From positions 62,001-126,000 of the forward strand of contig NZ_QCZD01000005.1 of NCBI RefSeq assembly GCF_003075045.1: a DNA stretch of 64,000 nucleotides. Reading direction: 5' to 3'. This document shows positions 1 through 8,208 of the stretch, piece by piece. Source of the DNA: Maribacter litoralis. GTDB taxonomy: Bacteria > Bacteroidota > Bacteroidia > Flavobacteriales > Flavobacteriaceae. The number at the start of each line of letters is the position of its first letter. Position 1 is the stretch's first letter. The notes under the pieces were generated by a model. That model had not been told where the DNA came from. It was given only the letters and a program-made list of their open reading frames with translations, and ran no database searches. Made by a program: the position numbers and the translations under genes.

Positions 1-600
1 GGTGTCTATAATTCCAAAATATATGAAATTGACGGACACAGTATCAATATTATACTTTTAGATACTAGGTATTTTAGAACACGGTTAACTGTTGATACGG
101 AAACAGATAAAAGATTGAAGCCTAATAAATATGGTGAAGGCACAATTTTGGGTGATGTGCAGTGGAATTGGTTAGAGAATGAATTGAAAACTACTACTGC
201 CGAATTTAATATTATAGTAAGTAGCGTACAGTACCTGTCTAAAGAACACGGCTTTGAAGCTTGGGGTAATTTTCCACACGAGGTGGATAGAATGGCAAAA
301 GTGATTGCAGACTCAAAAGCTGAAGGTGTAATAGTGTTATCTGGTGATCGTCATATTTCTGAGTTTTCTAAAACCAATTTAGAGGGGATGGATTATCCTT
401 TAATCGATTTTACAAGTAGTGGGTTAACACATGCATATAGAGACTTTTCAGGTGAGCCTAATCAATACAGGGTAGGAGAGGTTGTTTTTACAGAAAGTTT
501 CGGAATTCTAGAGTTTCATTTTAATACGAAAACTGTTGATTTTAAAATAGTTGGAGATAACGGATTAGTGTTGCAAAGAATAGAACAAGTGTATGAATAG
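1..600 (+). CDS. PhoD-like (alkaline phosphatase D family) phosphatase, C-terminal part
   Basis: The reading frame is open from base 1, so this is the last 199 codons of a gene that begins before the window. The TTG at 115 lies inside the protein and is not a start. PhoD-type motifs are visible: LDTRYFR near the window edge, GDVQWNWLENEL (a stretch of this family that precedes the active-site region) and VLSGDRHISEF, whose Asp-Arg-His fits the metal-binding end of metallophosphatases. Known members are exported phosphodiesterases or phosphomonoesterases for phosphate scavenging. The N-terminus and any signal peptide are missing, so location cannot be read here. The family call is firm; the substrate is unknown. 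Confidence 0.85.
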   Translation, partial: GVYNSKIYEIDGHSINIILLDTRYFRTRLTVDTETDKRLKPNKYGEGTILGDVQWNWLENELKTTTAEFNIIVSSVQYLSKEHGFEAWGNFPHEVDRMAKVIADSKAEGVIVLSGDRHISEFSKTNLEGMDYPLIDFTSSGLTHAYRDFSGEPNQYRVGEVVFTESFGILEFHFNTKTVDFKIVGDNGLVLQRIEQVYE

Positions 601-630
601 TTGTGAGATATGTGGAAAAACGTATTTTTG
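601..630 (+). promoter_or_regulatory. Bacteroidota-type promoter for ndk
   Basis: TTG at 601-603 is followed after exactly 19 bases by TATTTTTG at 623-630, matching the Bacteroidota -33 TTG / -7 TAnnTTTG pattern. Transcription would start about 4-6 bases after the G, giving a leader of roughly 10 bases before the ATG at 646. It begins right after the upstream stop codon, so ndk is probably transcribed by itself. Confidence 0.7.
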
Positions 631-645
631 CGCAAAAATTAAGAT

Positions 646-1065
646 ATGAGTACGAATAGAACGTTTACAATGATTAAACCAGATGCCGTTGAAAATGGAC
701 ATATTGGGGCTATTTTAGAAAAAATTACTGCTGCTGGTTTTAAGATCGTAGCGATGAAATATACACAGTTGAGCTTAAGGGATGCACAAGAATTTTATGG
801 TGTACATAGAGAGCGTCCTTTCTTTGGTGAGTTGGTTGAGTTTATGACTAGAGGTCCTATTGTTTCTGCAATTTTGGAGAAAGAAAATGCTGTTGAAGAT
901 TTTAGGGCTTTAATTGGTGCTACCAACCCTGCAGATGCAGCTGAAGGTACTATTCGCAAAATGTTCGCGACTAGTATTGGTGAAAATGCAGTACATGGTT
1001 CTGATAGTGATGAGAATGCAGCTATTGAAGGTGCGTTTCATTTTTCGGGAAGAGAAATTTACTAA
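646..1065 (+). CDS. ndk: Nucleoside diphosphate kinase
   Basis: 139 residues, the normal length of the family. It transfers the gamma phosphate of ATP to other nucleoside diphosphates through a phospho-histidine. The conserved K11 (MIKPDAV), the Arg-rich HRERPFF stretch, and the catalytic histidine H117 in NAVHGSDS are all present. Cytosolic, with no signal peptide. It has its own promoter just upstream and a strong hairpin terminator downstream, so it looks monocistronic. Nothing is unusual; the call is secure. Confidence 0.98.
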   Translation: MSTNRTFTMIKPDAVENGHIGAILEKITAAGFKIVAMKYTQLSLRDAQEFYGVHRERPFFGELVEFMTRGPIVSAILEKENAVEDFRALIGATNPADAAEGTIRKMFATSIGENAVHGSDSDENAAIEGAFHFSGREIY

Positions 1066-1083
1066 GACAAATTTTATAATATT

Positions 1084-1117
1084 AAAAAAGCCGGTTCGAA
1101 AGAACTGGCTTTTTTGT
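1084..1117. terminator. Bidirectional intrinsic terminator between ndk and DUF721 gene
   Basis: GCCGGTTC pairs with GAACTGGC (one G-U pair) around a GAAA loop. The arms are flanked by A-runs on the left and T-runs on the right, so it can end transcription in both directions. It sits between two genes that converge. Confidence 0.85.
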
Positions 1118-1139
1118 TTTTGCATTATTATTGTAGGGG

Positions 1140-1436
1140 TTATCTAAGAACTAATTTCTTCACTACCTCTTTTCCAATTTCTTCATTGAGCATACGTACT
1201 ATTTTCGATTTGCCCAAGCTAAGTTCTTCACGTAATACAGATGAACTTAGAGAAACGTATAAAGTATCAAATTTTAATTCTATTTCTGTAGTGTAATTAT
1301 TTACCCCGTTACCCATTAATTTAGCCCAAGCGGCTCTTGCATCTACTTTATCTATTCCTTTTTCGAGTTTGTTCTTTTGAATAAATGCAGAAAGTGCCTC
1401 TTTCATTGAAGTATTGTCGTTTCCTCTACTTGCCAT
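1140..1436 (-). CDS. DUF721 (DciA-like) protein
   Basis: 98 residues. The middle contains the family pattern of a helix with AWAKLMG followed by beta strands (IELKFDTLYVSLSSSVLREEL) and a helix ending KIVRMLNEEIG. DUF721 proteins include DciA, which loads or recruits the replicative helicase DnaB in many bacteria without DnaC. The start codon overlaps the stop of the upstream lipoprotein gene (TAATG), and recF lies just before that, so the three are co-transcribed. Location beside recF supports a replication or repair role. The domain call is strong; helicase loading in this organism is inferred. Confidence 0.8.
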   Translation of the reverse strand: MASRGNDNTSMKEALSAFIQKNKLEKGIDKVDARAAWAKLMGNGVNNYTTEIELKFDTLYVSLSSSVLREELSLGKSKIVRMLNEEIGKEVVKKLVLR

Positions 1437-1855
1437 TATGGGGTTATGTTTATAGGTTCAAATCTATTATATTTATAGGTGACACCGTCGTTGTTTTTTA
1501 CCGAAAAACTTTCTTCTTCTAATGATATTAGCGCCTCTTCCCAAATATTGGAATCATTTTTGTATTTCATGAAAATAGAATCATTGGAAATTATAATTTT
1601 AAAAGGCTCGGCGTCGTTAGATGTTTCAAAAGTGCCATTAAATTTTGGGTCTACCTTTTTTCTAAATCCTTCTAAGGAGTCTAATTGAATATAATCTACC
1701 GTACTGTTAATTGAGTATTCTTTTTTTGCTCCGTCTACGAAGGTAACTTCTTTTATCTCCCAATAACCATTTAGTAGATGTAATTTTTTTTGGTCGACTT
1801 TTGAATTACATGAAATTATTAATAGTGTGAAAATAAGGGTAAGCTTTTTCATCAT
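1436..1855 (-). CDS. Small lipoprotein, lipocalin-like
   Basis: 139 residues. The N-terminus is a lipoprotein signal with a hydrophobic core and a Cys in IISCNSK near residue 16. The mature part opens LLNGYWEIKEVTF, the usual start of lipocalin-like domains in Bacteroidota, followed by short beta strands. It is expected on the periplasmic side of the outer membrane or at the surface. It overlaps recF by one base at its start and DUF721 by one base at its end, an odd position for an envelope protein inside a DNA replication group. No ligand can be assigned. Confidence 0.7.
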   Translation of the reverse strand: MMKKLTLIFTLLIISCNSKVDQKKLHLLNGYWEIKEVTFVDGAKKEYSINSTVDYIQLDSLEGFRKKVDPKFNGTFETSNDAEPFKIIISNDSIFMKYKNDSNIWEEALISLEEESFSVKNNDGVTYKYNRFEPINITP

Positions 1856-2934
1856 TACAATTTAAATATTTTATAGGATTGATGAATTTTTTTAACAATG
1901 CTTTCGGTGCGATCTGCATGTGTATCGCTAATGAAGATTTGTCCGAAATTTTCATTGTTTACTAAGGTAATGATGTGCGAAACCCTGTTTTCATCTAGTT
2001 TGTCGAATATATCATCAAGAATTAAGATGGGCGTTGTGCCGCTTTGAGATTTCATGAAATGAAACTGTGCAAATTTCAGGGCGATCAAAAATGATTTTTG
2101 TTGTCCTTGGCTGCCGAATTTTTTAATGGGATATTCGCTTATCTCAAATCTAAGGTCATCTTTATGAACTCCAACGCTGGTGTATTGTAGTGCACGGTCC
2201 TTATCAAGGCTTTTGCTCAGCAGTGTCAATAAATCATTGCTCTTTAGCTTACTTTCATAAGTAAGTGATACGTTTTCGGTATTTCCGGTAATTGCTTTGT
2301 ATTGTTCTTGAAATATAGGAATGAATGATTCTAAGAACGTTGTCCTCTTTTTAAAAATTTCAGAACCATACGTATGCATTTGCTCATCATAAACAGCTAA
2401 AGTGTCTTTGTTAAAAGTTCTGTTTGCGGCAAAATACTTTAATAAGGCGTTTCTTTGAGAGACAACCTTATTATAGTTGATGAGGTTTTGCAAATATGAT
2501 TTGTCTGATTGTGAAATGACCCCGTCAATAAACTTTCTTCGTGTTTCGCTTCCTTCAATAATTAGATCTCTATCTGCAGGAGAGATAATAACTAAAGGTA
2601 AGAGACCTATGTGATCAGCAAAGCGGTCATAAGCTTTGCCGTTTCGCTTTATAATTTTTTTATTGTTCTTCTTAAGGCTGCAAACAATTTTTTCTTCCCT
2701 ATTTTCTTTTTCAAAAGCACCTTCTATTACGAAAAAGTCAGAGCCATGCCTTATGTTTTGAGATGAAACGGGGTTAAAATAACTTTTGCCAAAACACAAA
2801 TGGTAAATGGCGTCTAGTATGTTTGTTTTTCCTATTCCGTTTGCGCCAACAAAACAATTAATTTTAGCATCGAAAGCAAGTTCTTTAGATTCAAAATTTT
2901 TATAATTGATCAGTGATAATTGTCTCAGCTGCAT
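1855..2934 (-). CDS. recF: DNA replication/repair protein RecF
   Basis: 359 residues, full length. An SMC-like ATPase that works with RecO and RecR to load RecA at gapped DNA. Walker A is GANGIGKTN at residues 30-38, the ABC signature region is [11 protein letters not shown] near 270, and Walker B is [11 protein letters not shown] starting near 304. It starts 123 bases from the divergent TPR gene and is the first gene of a leftward group with the lipoprotein and DUF721 genes. A -7 box (TATTTTTG on the minus strand) lies at 2986-2993. Secure call. Confidence 0.97.
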   Translation of the reverse strand: MQLRQLSLINYKNFESKELAFDAKINCFVGANGIGKTNILDAIYHLCFGKSYFNPVSSQNIRHGSDFFVIEGAFEKENREEKIVCSLKKNNKKIIKRNGKAYDRFADHIGLLPLVIISPADRDLIIEGSETRRKFIDGVISQSDKSYLQNLINYNKVVSQRNALLKYFAANRTFNKDTLAVYDEQMHTYGSEIFKKRTTFLESFIPIFQEQYKAITGNTENVSLTYESKLKSNDLLTLLSKSLDKDRALQYTSVGVHKDDLRFEISEYPIKKFGSQGQQKSFLIALKFAQFHFMKSQSGTTPILILDDIFDKLDENRVSHIITLVNNENFGQIFISDTHADRTESIVKKIHQSYKIFKL

Positions 2935-2985
2935 TAAAAATATCCGATTTTAGATTTGGTAGGATGTAAACTAGCGTAAAATATC

Positions 2986-2993
2986 CAAAAATA
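2986..2993 (-). promoter_or_regulatory. -7 box of probable recF operon promoter
   Basis: Minus-strand TATTTTTG fits TAnnTTTG. The nearest upstream TTG is 24 bases away, longer than usual, so the -33 part is weak. It would give a leader of about 45 bases before the recF ATG. Confidence 0.45.
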
Positions 2994-3008
2994 ACGAATA
3001 AATACACT

Positions 3009-3037
3009 TTGCGATTTCAATAAAACCATTATTTTTG
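3009..3037 (+). promoter_or_regulatory. Promoter for TPR-ribH group
   Basis: TTG at 3009-3011, an 18-base spacer and TATTTTTG at 3030-3037 match the Bacteroidota consensus. The ATG at 3058 follows after a leader of about 16 bases. It sits back to back with the recF promoter, the two -7 boxes being only 36 bases apart. Confidence 0.65.
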
Positions 3038-3057
3038 CGCGATCAATAAATTTACAG

Positions 3058-3825
3058 ATGGCAACATATAAGAAAAGAGGACATAAACCTGAAACAAAGG
3101 CTGAACAGCAAGAATTTGACGAACAGGAAAGCACAACAGCTGAGGTTTTTAGTTCTTTAGATGAAGGAGCTTCAAGGTCAGAAGAATGGGTTTCTAAGAA
3201 TCAGAACTATATATTAGGAGTCATTGGAGTAATAGCTATCAGTGTTTTGGCATATTTGGCATACAATCAGTTTGTTGAAAAGCCAAAGGAATCAAATGCG
3301 GCAAACGAAATGTATTACCCGCAGCAGTATTTTGATCAAGCTTTGGTAGCAACCAGTCAAAAAGATTCTTTGTTTACTTTGGCATTAGAAGGTGCAGAAG
3401 GTAAATATGGCTTTTTAGATATTATTGAGGAGTATAGTGGAACAAAAGCTGCCAACCTTGCAAATTACGGTGCTGGTATGTCTTATTTGAATATGAACAA
3501 ATATCAAGAGGCTATTACGTATTTAGAAGACTTTAGTTCAGATGATGCCGTTTTAGGAGCATTGGCTAAAGGTGGTTTGGGCGATGCTTTTATGCAGTTA
3601 GACCAGCCTTCTGATGCTTTAGGGTATTATGAGGCCGCTGTAAAGCATAGCGGTAATGAATATACAGCTCCTAAATTTCTGTACAAGGCAGGTATTACCG
3701 CTTTGGAGATGGGAGATAAGGATAAAGCTTTGGAATTTTTTCAAAGAATTAAAAATGATTTTCCTAAATCGGAAAATGCCAATTCAATAGATGCGTTTAT
3801 TGGTATGGCGAAAAGTGCTGAATAA
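3058..3825 (+). CDS. Single-pass membrane TPR protein (YfgM-like)
   Basis: 255 residues. A charged, Glu/Gln-rich N-terminus of about 50 residues is followed by one membrane helix (about residues 53-75, NYILGVIGVIAISVLAYLAY) and then tetratricopeptide-type helices (AANLANYGAGMSYLNMNKYQEAI, GDAFMQLDQPSDALGYYEAAV, KAGITALEMGDKDKALEFF in successive blocks). This layout resembles YfgM, an inner-membrane partner of the secretion and chaperone machinery, but sequence-level orthology cannot be judged here. Its stop overlaps the ribH start by one base (TAATG), so the two are translationally coupled. Confidence 0.75.
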   Translation: MATYKKRGHKPETKAEQQEFDEQESTTAEVFSSLDEGASRSEEWVSKNQNYILGVIGVIAISVLAYLAYNQFVEKPKESNAANEMYYPQQYFDQALVATSQKDSLFTLALEGAEGKYGFLDIIEEYSGTKAANLANYGAGMSYLNMNKYQEAITYLEDFSSDDAVLGALAKGGLGDAFMQLDQPSDALGYYEAAVKHSGNEYTAPKFLYKAGITALEMGDKDKALEFFQRIKNDFPKSENANSIDAFIGMAKSAE

Positions 3826-4307
3826 TGGCAACAGAAAATAAAAATTTATCGGCTTACGATAAGGCAACAATCCCAAACGCGAACGGACTTCGGTTTGGGA
3901 TTGTTGTTTCAGAATGGAATTCTGAAATTACAGAAGGACTTTACAATGGAGCAATAGAAGCTCTTGTTGATTGTGGAGCTCAAAGTTCTGATATCATAAG
4001 ATGGAACGTGCCTGGTAGTTTTGAACTTACTTTTGGTTCAAAGAAAATGATTCAGACCCAAAAAGTAGATGCCGTAATAGCTATTGGTAGTGTGATACAA
4101 GGGGAAACCAAACATTTTGATTTTGTTTGCGATGCTACTGCACAGGGCATTAAAGATTTGAATATTACCACTGATGTACCTGTTATTTTTTGTGTCTTGA
4201 CAGATAATAACATGCAACAGGCCATTGATCGTAGCGGTGGTAAGCACGGTAACAAAGGTACTGAAGCTGCAATTGCTGCTATAAAAATGGCTGTTTTAGG
4301 TAACTAG
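3825..4307 (+). CDS. ribH: 6,7-dimethyl-8-ribityllumazine synthase
   Basis: 160 residues, normal length. It condenses 5-amino-6-ribitylaminouracil with dihydroxybutanone phosphate in riboflavin synthesis. Family marks are FGIVVSEWN near residue 24, VPGSFELTF at 62-70 and AIGSVIQGETKHFDF at 86-100, where H97 is the catalytic histidine. It forms a hollow icosahedral or pentameric shell in relatives. It is coupled to the upstream TPR gene by a one-base overlap. Secure call. Confidence 0.97.
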   Translation: MATENKNLSAYDKATIPNANGLRFGIVVSEWNSEITEGLYNGAIEALVDCGAQSSDIIRWNVPGSFELTFGSKKMIQTQKVDAVIAIGSVIQGETKHFDFVCDATAQGIKDLNITTDVPVIFCVLTDNNMQQAIDRSGGKHGNKGTEAAIAAIKMAVLGN

Positions 4308-4417
4308 AGTCATTCTTATTTTTTTATTATTTCGAACTTTTTTTGAATTAGCGGTCGAACATATTGACTGTTAACAAATTTTGGCATTCCTATTATGCCC
4401 TGTTTTTCTATTTTAAG

Positions 4418-4425
4418 TAACTTTG
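4418..4425 (+). promoter_or_regulatory. Possible -7 box before the small membrane protein gene
   Basis: TAACTTTG fits TAnnTTTG, but no TTG lies at the right distance upstream. If used, transcription would start almost at the ATG at 4431, giving a leaderless or nearly leaderless message. It also argues against the upstream ATG at 4395 as start. Confidence 0.3.
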
Positions 4426-4430
4426 AAGCT

Positions 4431-4730
4431 ATGGGGATGTTGAGTAAAATTACAAGGTTGCGTAAGAATAGGCGGTTCGAATATAACCCTAGGTTTTATG
4501 ATGATAAAGGAAAAGGGAATCCTTATAAAATAGAGCCAAAATTTGACCAATTTCGTAGTACACTGAATACATCTCGAGGTTTAAAAAGAAAAATCAATAG
4601 CGCAATTGAAGATGCCAAAAGAAAAGGTGATCGAAACTTAAAGATGAGGATGGTCGTCATTATAACGGTTTTGGTATTTATTTTTCTTTATATCATTGAT
4701 TTTGACCTCTCAATTTTCTTTTCTTCATAA
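4431..4730 (+). CDS. Small basic membrane-anchored protein between ribH and mutL
   Basis: About 99 residues from ATG 4431 (97 from ATG 4437). The first 65 residues are strongly basic and predicted helical or disordered (RLRKNRRFEYNPRFYDDKGKG, then RGLKRKINSAIEDAKRKGD) and the last 25 form one membrane helix (VVIITVLVFIFLYIIDF). Relatives at this position in flavobacteria are sometimes labelled riboflavin synthase subunit beta, but nothing in the sequence resembles a lumazine or riboflavin synthase; that name likely leaks from the neighbouring ribH. Its stop overlaps the mutL ATG (TAATG). Function unknown. Confidence 0.75.
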   Translation: MGMLSKITRLRKNRRFEYNPRFYDDKGKGNPYKIEPKFDQFRSTLNTSRGLKRKINSAIEDAKRKGDRNLKMRMVVIITVLVFIFLYIIDFDLSIFFSS

Positions 4731-6583
4731 TGGCCGATATTATTAGATTATTACCAGACCATGTAGCAAACCAAATTGCTGCTGGGGAAGTGGTACAACG
4801 CCCATCTTCTGTGGTGAAAGAATTGATGGAAAATGCCATTGATGCCGGCGCTACAGATATTCAACTGATTATAAAAGATGGTGGTAAAACACTTATACAA
4901 GTAGTTGATAATGGTAAGGGTATGAGCGGTACAGATGCACGTTTAAGCTTTGAACGCCATGCTACTTCAAAAATTCAAAAAGCGGAAGACCTTTTTAATT
5001 TAAATACCAAAGGCTTTAGAGGTGAAGCCCTTGCGTCTATTGCAGCAATTGCCCATGTAGAAATGTTGACTAAAACCGAAGATGATGACATAGGTACAAA
5101 AATTAAGATAGAGGGTAGTAAAATTGTTTCGCAAGAAGTAGTTGTTGCCCCTAAGGGGACTTCTATGTTGGTGAAAAATTTGTTTTTTAATATTCCGGCA
5201 AGAAGAAATTTTTTAAAATCAGATCAAGTAGAGTATAGACATATTACCGATGAATTTCACAGAATTTCATTAGCACATCCTCAGGTAGCATTCAGTTTTT
5301 ATAATAATGGTAGTGACGTTTTTCAATTGCCTGCCAATGATTTTAGAAAGCGTATTGTGCATATTTTTGGAAGAAAGACCGATGAAAAATTAGTTCCTGT
5401 TGAAGAAGAAACACAGGTAGTGAAAATTTCAGGTTACATTCTTAAGCCAGAGTTTGCGAAAAAGAGTAGGGGAGAACAGTTTTTCTTTGCCAATAATAGG
5501 TTTATTAAAAGTCCGTATTTGCATCATGCTATATTGGGTGCTTTTGAAGGTGTAATTAGACCGGGTACTCATCCCGGATATTTTTTAAACCTTGAGGTGG
5601 ACCCTGGTACGATCGATATAAATATTCACCCCACGAAAACTGAAGTTAAGTTTGATGATGAGCATACTTTATATGCAATGCTGAAATCTACTGTAAAACA
5701 TAGCTTAGGGCAGTTTAATGTTGTACCGGCACTTGATTTTGACCAAGATCAGAATTTAGATACTCCGTATTCCTATAAAAACAAACAAGTTGGTATTCCG
5801 CAGGTTGTTGTAGATTCTTCTTTTAACCCTTTTGAAACAACTGAAAAGCAGTCAAAAGGAAATATAAGCGGAGGCAATTATAAAAAACCTAAAGTAGAAG
5901 GCTGGGAGAATTTGTATGCAGGGTTAGAAACGAAGGTTGAAAGTAATGTTAGTCACCTAGAGTTTGAGTCTGAGGTGGTCAATAGCAGTATCTTTGATGA
6001 TGAAAAAGAAACCGTTGAACAATCAACAACTACTTTTCAATTGCGTAAAAAGTTTATAATTACAACCATTAAATCAGGCATGGTAGTTATTAACCAAAGT
6101 AGGGCTCATCAACGTGTGCTCTATGAGAAGTTTTTAAAGAATATTACCATAAAAGAGGCGGTAAGTCAGCAATTACTATTTCCGCTAACATTATCTTTTT
6201 CACCCGGAGAAATGAATATTTTAAGTGAAATAAAAGATAGCCTTTGTACGGTTGGCTTTGTTTTTGGAGAGTTAAATGATGATGGAGTGGAGATAAAAGG
6301 TGTTCCGGTTTTGGTTGTGGAGAGTGAGGTTCAGATGATCATGGAGCAGTTGATGTCAGATTTTAAGCAAGAAGTTCCTGGCGATAGTTTTTCCCAAAGT
6401 GATATGTTGGCCAAGACCTTGGCTAAAACCCTTTCAGTGAAAACGGGAGAGTCTTTAGATGAGTTCTCGCAAGTGAAGTTGGTAAATGATTTGTTTGCAT
6501 GTAAGGAAACTACATTGAGTCCCTTTAATAAAAAAGTATACGTAACCATTACGGAGAATGATATTGAACGAAAATTTATATAA
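4730..6583 (+). CDS. mutL: DNA mismatch repair protein MutL
   Basis: 617 residues. The N-terminal GHKL ATPase is intact: ELMENAIDAGA near residue 35, VDNGKGMSG near 63, TKGFRGEALASI near 95 and NIPARRNFLKS near 150, followed by the transducer domain. The C-terminal dimerisation domain starts near 430. There the endonuclease motif DQHAxxExxxxE of nicking MutL proteins reads NQSRAHQRVLYE (residues 455-466), with Asp and the first Glu replaced, and the later CPHGRP-like site reads SPFNKK (597-602). So it is probably not an endonuclease in the standard way. It starts inside the previous stop and is followed directly by a rhomboid gene. Confidence 0.95.
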   Translation: MADIIRLLPDHVANQIAAGEVVQRPSSVVKELMENAIDAGATDIQLIIKDGGKTLIQVVDNGKGMSGTDARLSFERHATSKIQKAEDLFNLNTKGFRGEALASIAAIAHVEMLTKTEDDDIGTKIKIEGSKIVSQEVVVAPKGTSMLVKNLFFNIPARRNFLKSDQVEYRHITDEFHRISLAHPQVAFSFYNNGSDVFQLPANDFRKRIVHIFGRKTDEKLVPVEEETQVVKISGYILKPEFAKKSRGEQFFFANNRFIKSPYLHHAILGAFEGVIRPGTHPGYFLNLEVDPGTIDINIHPTKTEVKFDDEHTLYAMLKSTVKHSLGQFNVVPALDFDQDQNLDTPYSYKNKQVGIPQVVVDSSFNPFETTEKQSKGNISGGNYKKPKVEGWENLYAGLETKVESNVSHLEFESEVVNSSIFDDEKETVEQSTTTFQLRKKFIITTIKSGMVVINQSRAHQRVLYEKFLKNITIKEAVSQQLLFPLTLSFSPGEMNILSEIKDSLCTVGFVFGELNDDGVEIKGVPVLVVESEVQMIMEQLMSDFKQEVPGDSFSQSDMLAKTLAKTLSVKTGESLDEFSQVKLVNDLFACKETTLSPFNKKVYVTITENDIERKFI

Positions 6584-7327
6584 ATGGGAAGAATAACAGA
6601 AACTATAAAGCACTTATTGATTATTAACGTTCTGTTCTTTGTTGCTACACAGTTGTATGGCGAACAAATGTATGAGTTGTTCTCTCTTTACTTCCCAAAG
6701 AATGAGCATTTTCAGCTTTGGCAAATCATTACCCATATGTTTATGCATGGTGGTTTTATGCATATTCTTTTTAATATGTATGCGCTTTGGGCATTTGGGT
6801 CGCCTTTAGAACAAATGTGGGGAAGGAATAAATTCTTGTTCTTTTACATTTCGGCAGGTTTGGGTGCGGCATTGATACATATTGGCGTAAATTACTATTA
6901 CTACAATGCCGGAATGAGTGCTTTAATGGATGCTGGTATTGCAGAAAGTAGTATTCTTGAAATTATAAATAATGGTCAATACAGTACAGATTGGTACAAT
7001 ATTGCAGGGCGTTCAACTATAGATAATTTTTTAAGTGCGTTCAATACGCCTGTTGTGGGGGCATCTGGGGCTATTTACGGTATACTTGTTGCCTTTGGTA
7101 TGTCTTTTCCTAATAGTGAATTGTTTTTGATCTTTTTACCTGTACCTATAAAAGCAAAGTTTTTTATTCCGGTTTTAATTGCATTAGATTTGTTTTCCGG
7201 AGTAACGGGGTATAGTTTATTTGGACAAGGTATAGCTCACTTTGCGCATGTTGGTGGGGCATTATTTGGATTTCTAATGATGTGGTATTGGAAAAAAAAT
7301 CAGTTTAATAATAATAGGTGGAACTAA
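6584..7327 (+). CDS. Rhomboid family intramembrane serine protease (first of two)
   Basis: 247 residues with about six membrane helices. The family signature HMFMHGGFMHILFNMYALWAFG lies at the end of helix 1 and the start of helix 2. The catalytic serine is S161 in VVGASGAIYG and the catalytic histidine is H222 in HFAHVGGALFG, so the dyad is complete. Rhomboids cut membrane helices; the substrate is unknown. It begins at the base after the mutL stop codon and is followed three bases later by a second rhomboid gene, so the pair is in one operon. Confidence 0.93.
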   Translation: MGRITETIKHLLIINVLFFVATQLYGEQMYELFSLYFPKNEHFQLWQIITHMFMHGGFMHILFNMYALWAFGSPLEQMWGRNKFLFFYISAGLGAALIHIGVNYYYYNAGMSALMDAGIAESSILEIINNGQYSTDWYNIAGRSTIDNFLSAFNTPVVGASGAIYGILVAFGMSFPNSELFLIFLPVPIKAKFFIPVLIALDLFSGVTGYSLFGQGIAHFAHVGGALFGFLMMWYWKKNQFNNNRWN

Positions 7328-7330
7328 AGT

Positions 7331-8206
7331 ATGGCTCAACCCGATTTAAAATATCAGTATAGCAGGCTAAACATTGCCGAAAAGTTAATTGCAATTAATG
7401 TAGTCGTATTCATTGTAAATGCGCTGGTTCCTTTTCTTTTGGGGTTGTCAAGCAATGTTATTGTTCAGTGGTTCGAGTTGCCTAATGATATTGTTGGTAT
7501 CGCTTTTCAGCCCTGGTCAATAGTTACCTATTCTTTTTTTCATGGTGGCATTGGTCATTTGTTCTGGAATATGTTGTTGATCTATTTTGTTGGTCGTATT
7601 TTTTTAAATCTTTTTGATGCAAAACGCTTTCTTAACGTCTATATTTTAGGTGTAATTTTAGGAGGGTTGTTCTTTGTTCTAGGCTATAATATTTTTCCGG
7701 CATTCTTTAATACTAATGCTTATTTGATAGGTGCTTCGGCTGGGGCTAGTGCCGTATTGATTTTTGTATGTACTTATTTGCCCAATCAAGAAGTTAGAGT
7801 CATTTTTTTTAATGTAAAGCTTTGGGTAGTTGGTGCGCTAGTAGTGTTAAGCGATTTAGTGCAATTACCTATTAGCAATTCTGGCGGACACCTGGCGCAT
7901 TTAGGAGGTGCTTTCTTAGGGTATCTATATGCAAGTCAATTGGCTAAAGGAAATGATATAGGATCCGGATTCTCAAGGTTTATGGATAGTATAGCCAATC
8001 TATTCAAAAAAGAGAAGAAAGCGCCGCTAAAAACAGTGTACAAGAACAAAAGGACGTCTAATAGCACTTCGTCTGCTGCTGACTATGATAAGAAAACACA
8101 TCAAAAGAAGATAGATGCTATTTTGGATAAAATAAGTAAGTCTGGCTATGAAAGTTTATCAAAAGCAGAGAAAGACTTCTTGTTTAAAGCGGGTAAAGAG
8201 AACTGA
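7331..8206 (+). CDS. Rhomboid family intramembrane serine protease (second of two)
   Basis: 291 residues. The membrane part (to about residue 205) has YSFFHGGIGHLFWNMLLIYFVG, a GASAGASAV stretch at residues 134-142 that offers S136 or S140 as nucleophile, and GGHLAHLGGAFLG with the catalytic histidine. The C-terminal 85 residues are charged and cytosolic, with a helical tail (DYDKKTHQKKIDAILDK) also seen attached to other Bacteroidota rhomboids. It differs from the first copy in active-site spelling and tail, so the pair is an old duplication or two separate lineages rather than a recent copy. Confidence 0.92.
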   Translation: MAQPDLKYQYSRLNIAEKLIAINVVVFIVNALVPFLLGLSSNVIVQWFELPNDIVGIAFQPWSIVTYSFFHGGIGHLFWNMLLIYFVGRIFLNLFDAKRFLNVYILGVILGGLFFVLGYNIFPAFFNTNAYLIGASAGASAVLIFVCTYLPNQEVRVIFFNVKLWVVGALVVLSDLVQLPISNSGGHLAHLGGAFLGYLYASQLAKGNDIGSGFSRFMDSIANLFKKEKKAPLKTVYKNKRTSNSTSSAADYDKKTHQKKIDAILDKISKSGYESLSKAEKDFLFKAGKEN

Positions 8207-8208
8207 AA

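Noticed and set aside
115-600. An independent gene starting at the TTG at 115
   Set aside because: The frame is open to base 1 and the upstream residues (LDTRYFR) are part of the PhoD family, so the gene simply runs in from outside the window.
4395-4430. Upstream ATG at 4395 for the small membrane protein
   Set aside because: It lies before the possible -7 box and adds a hydrophobic stretch without likeness to the rest; ATG 4431 or 4437 is more plausible.
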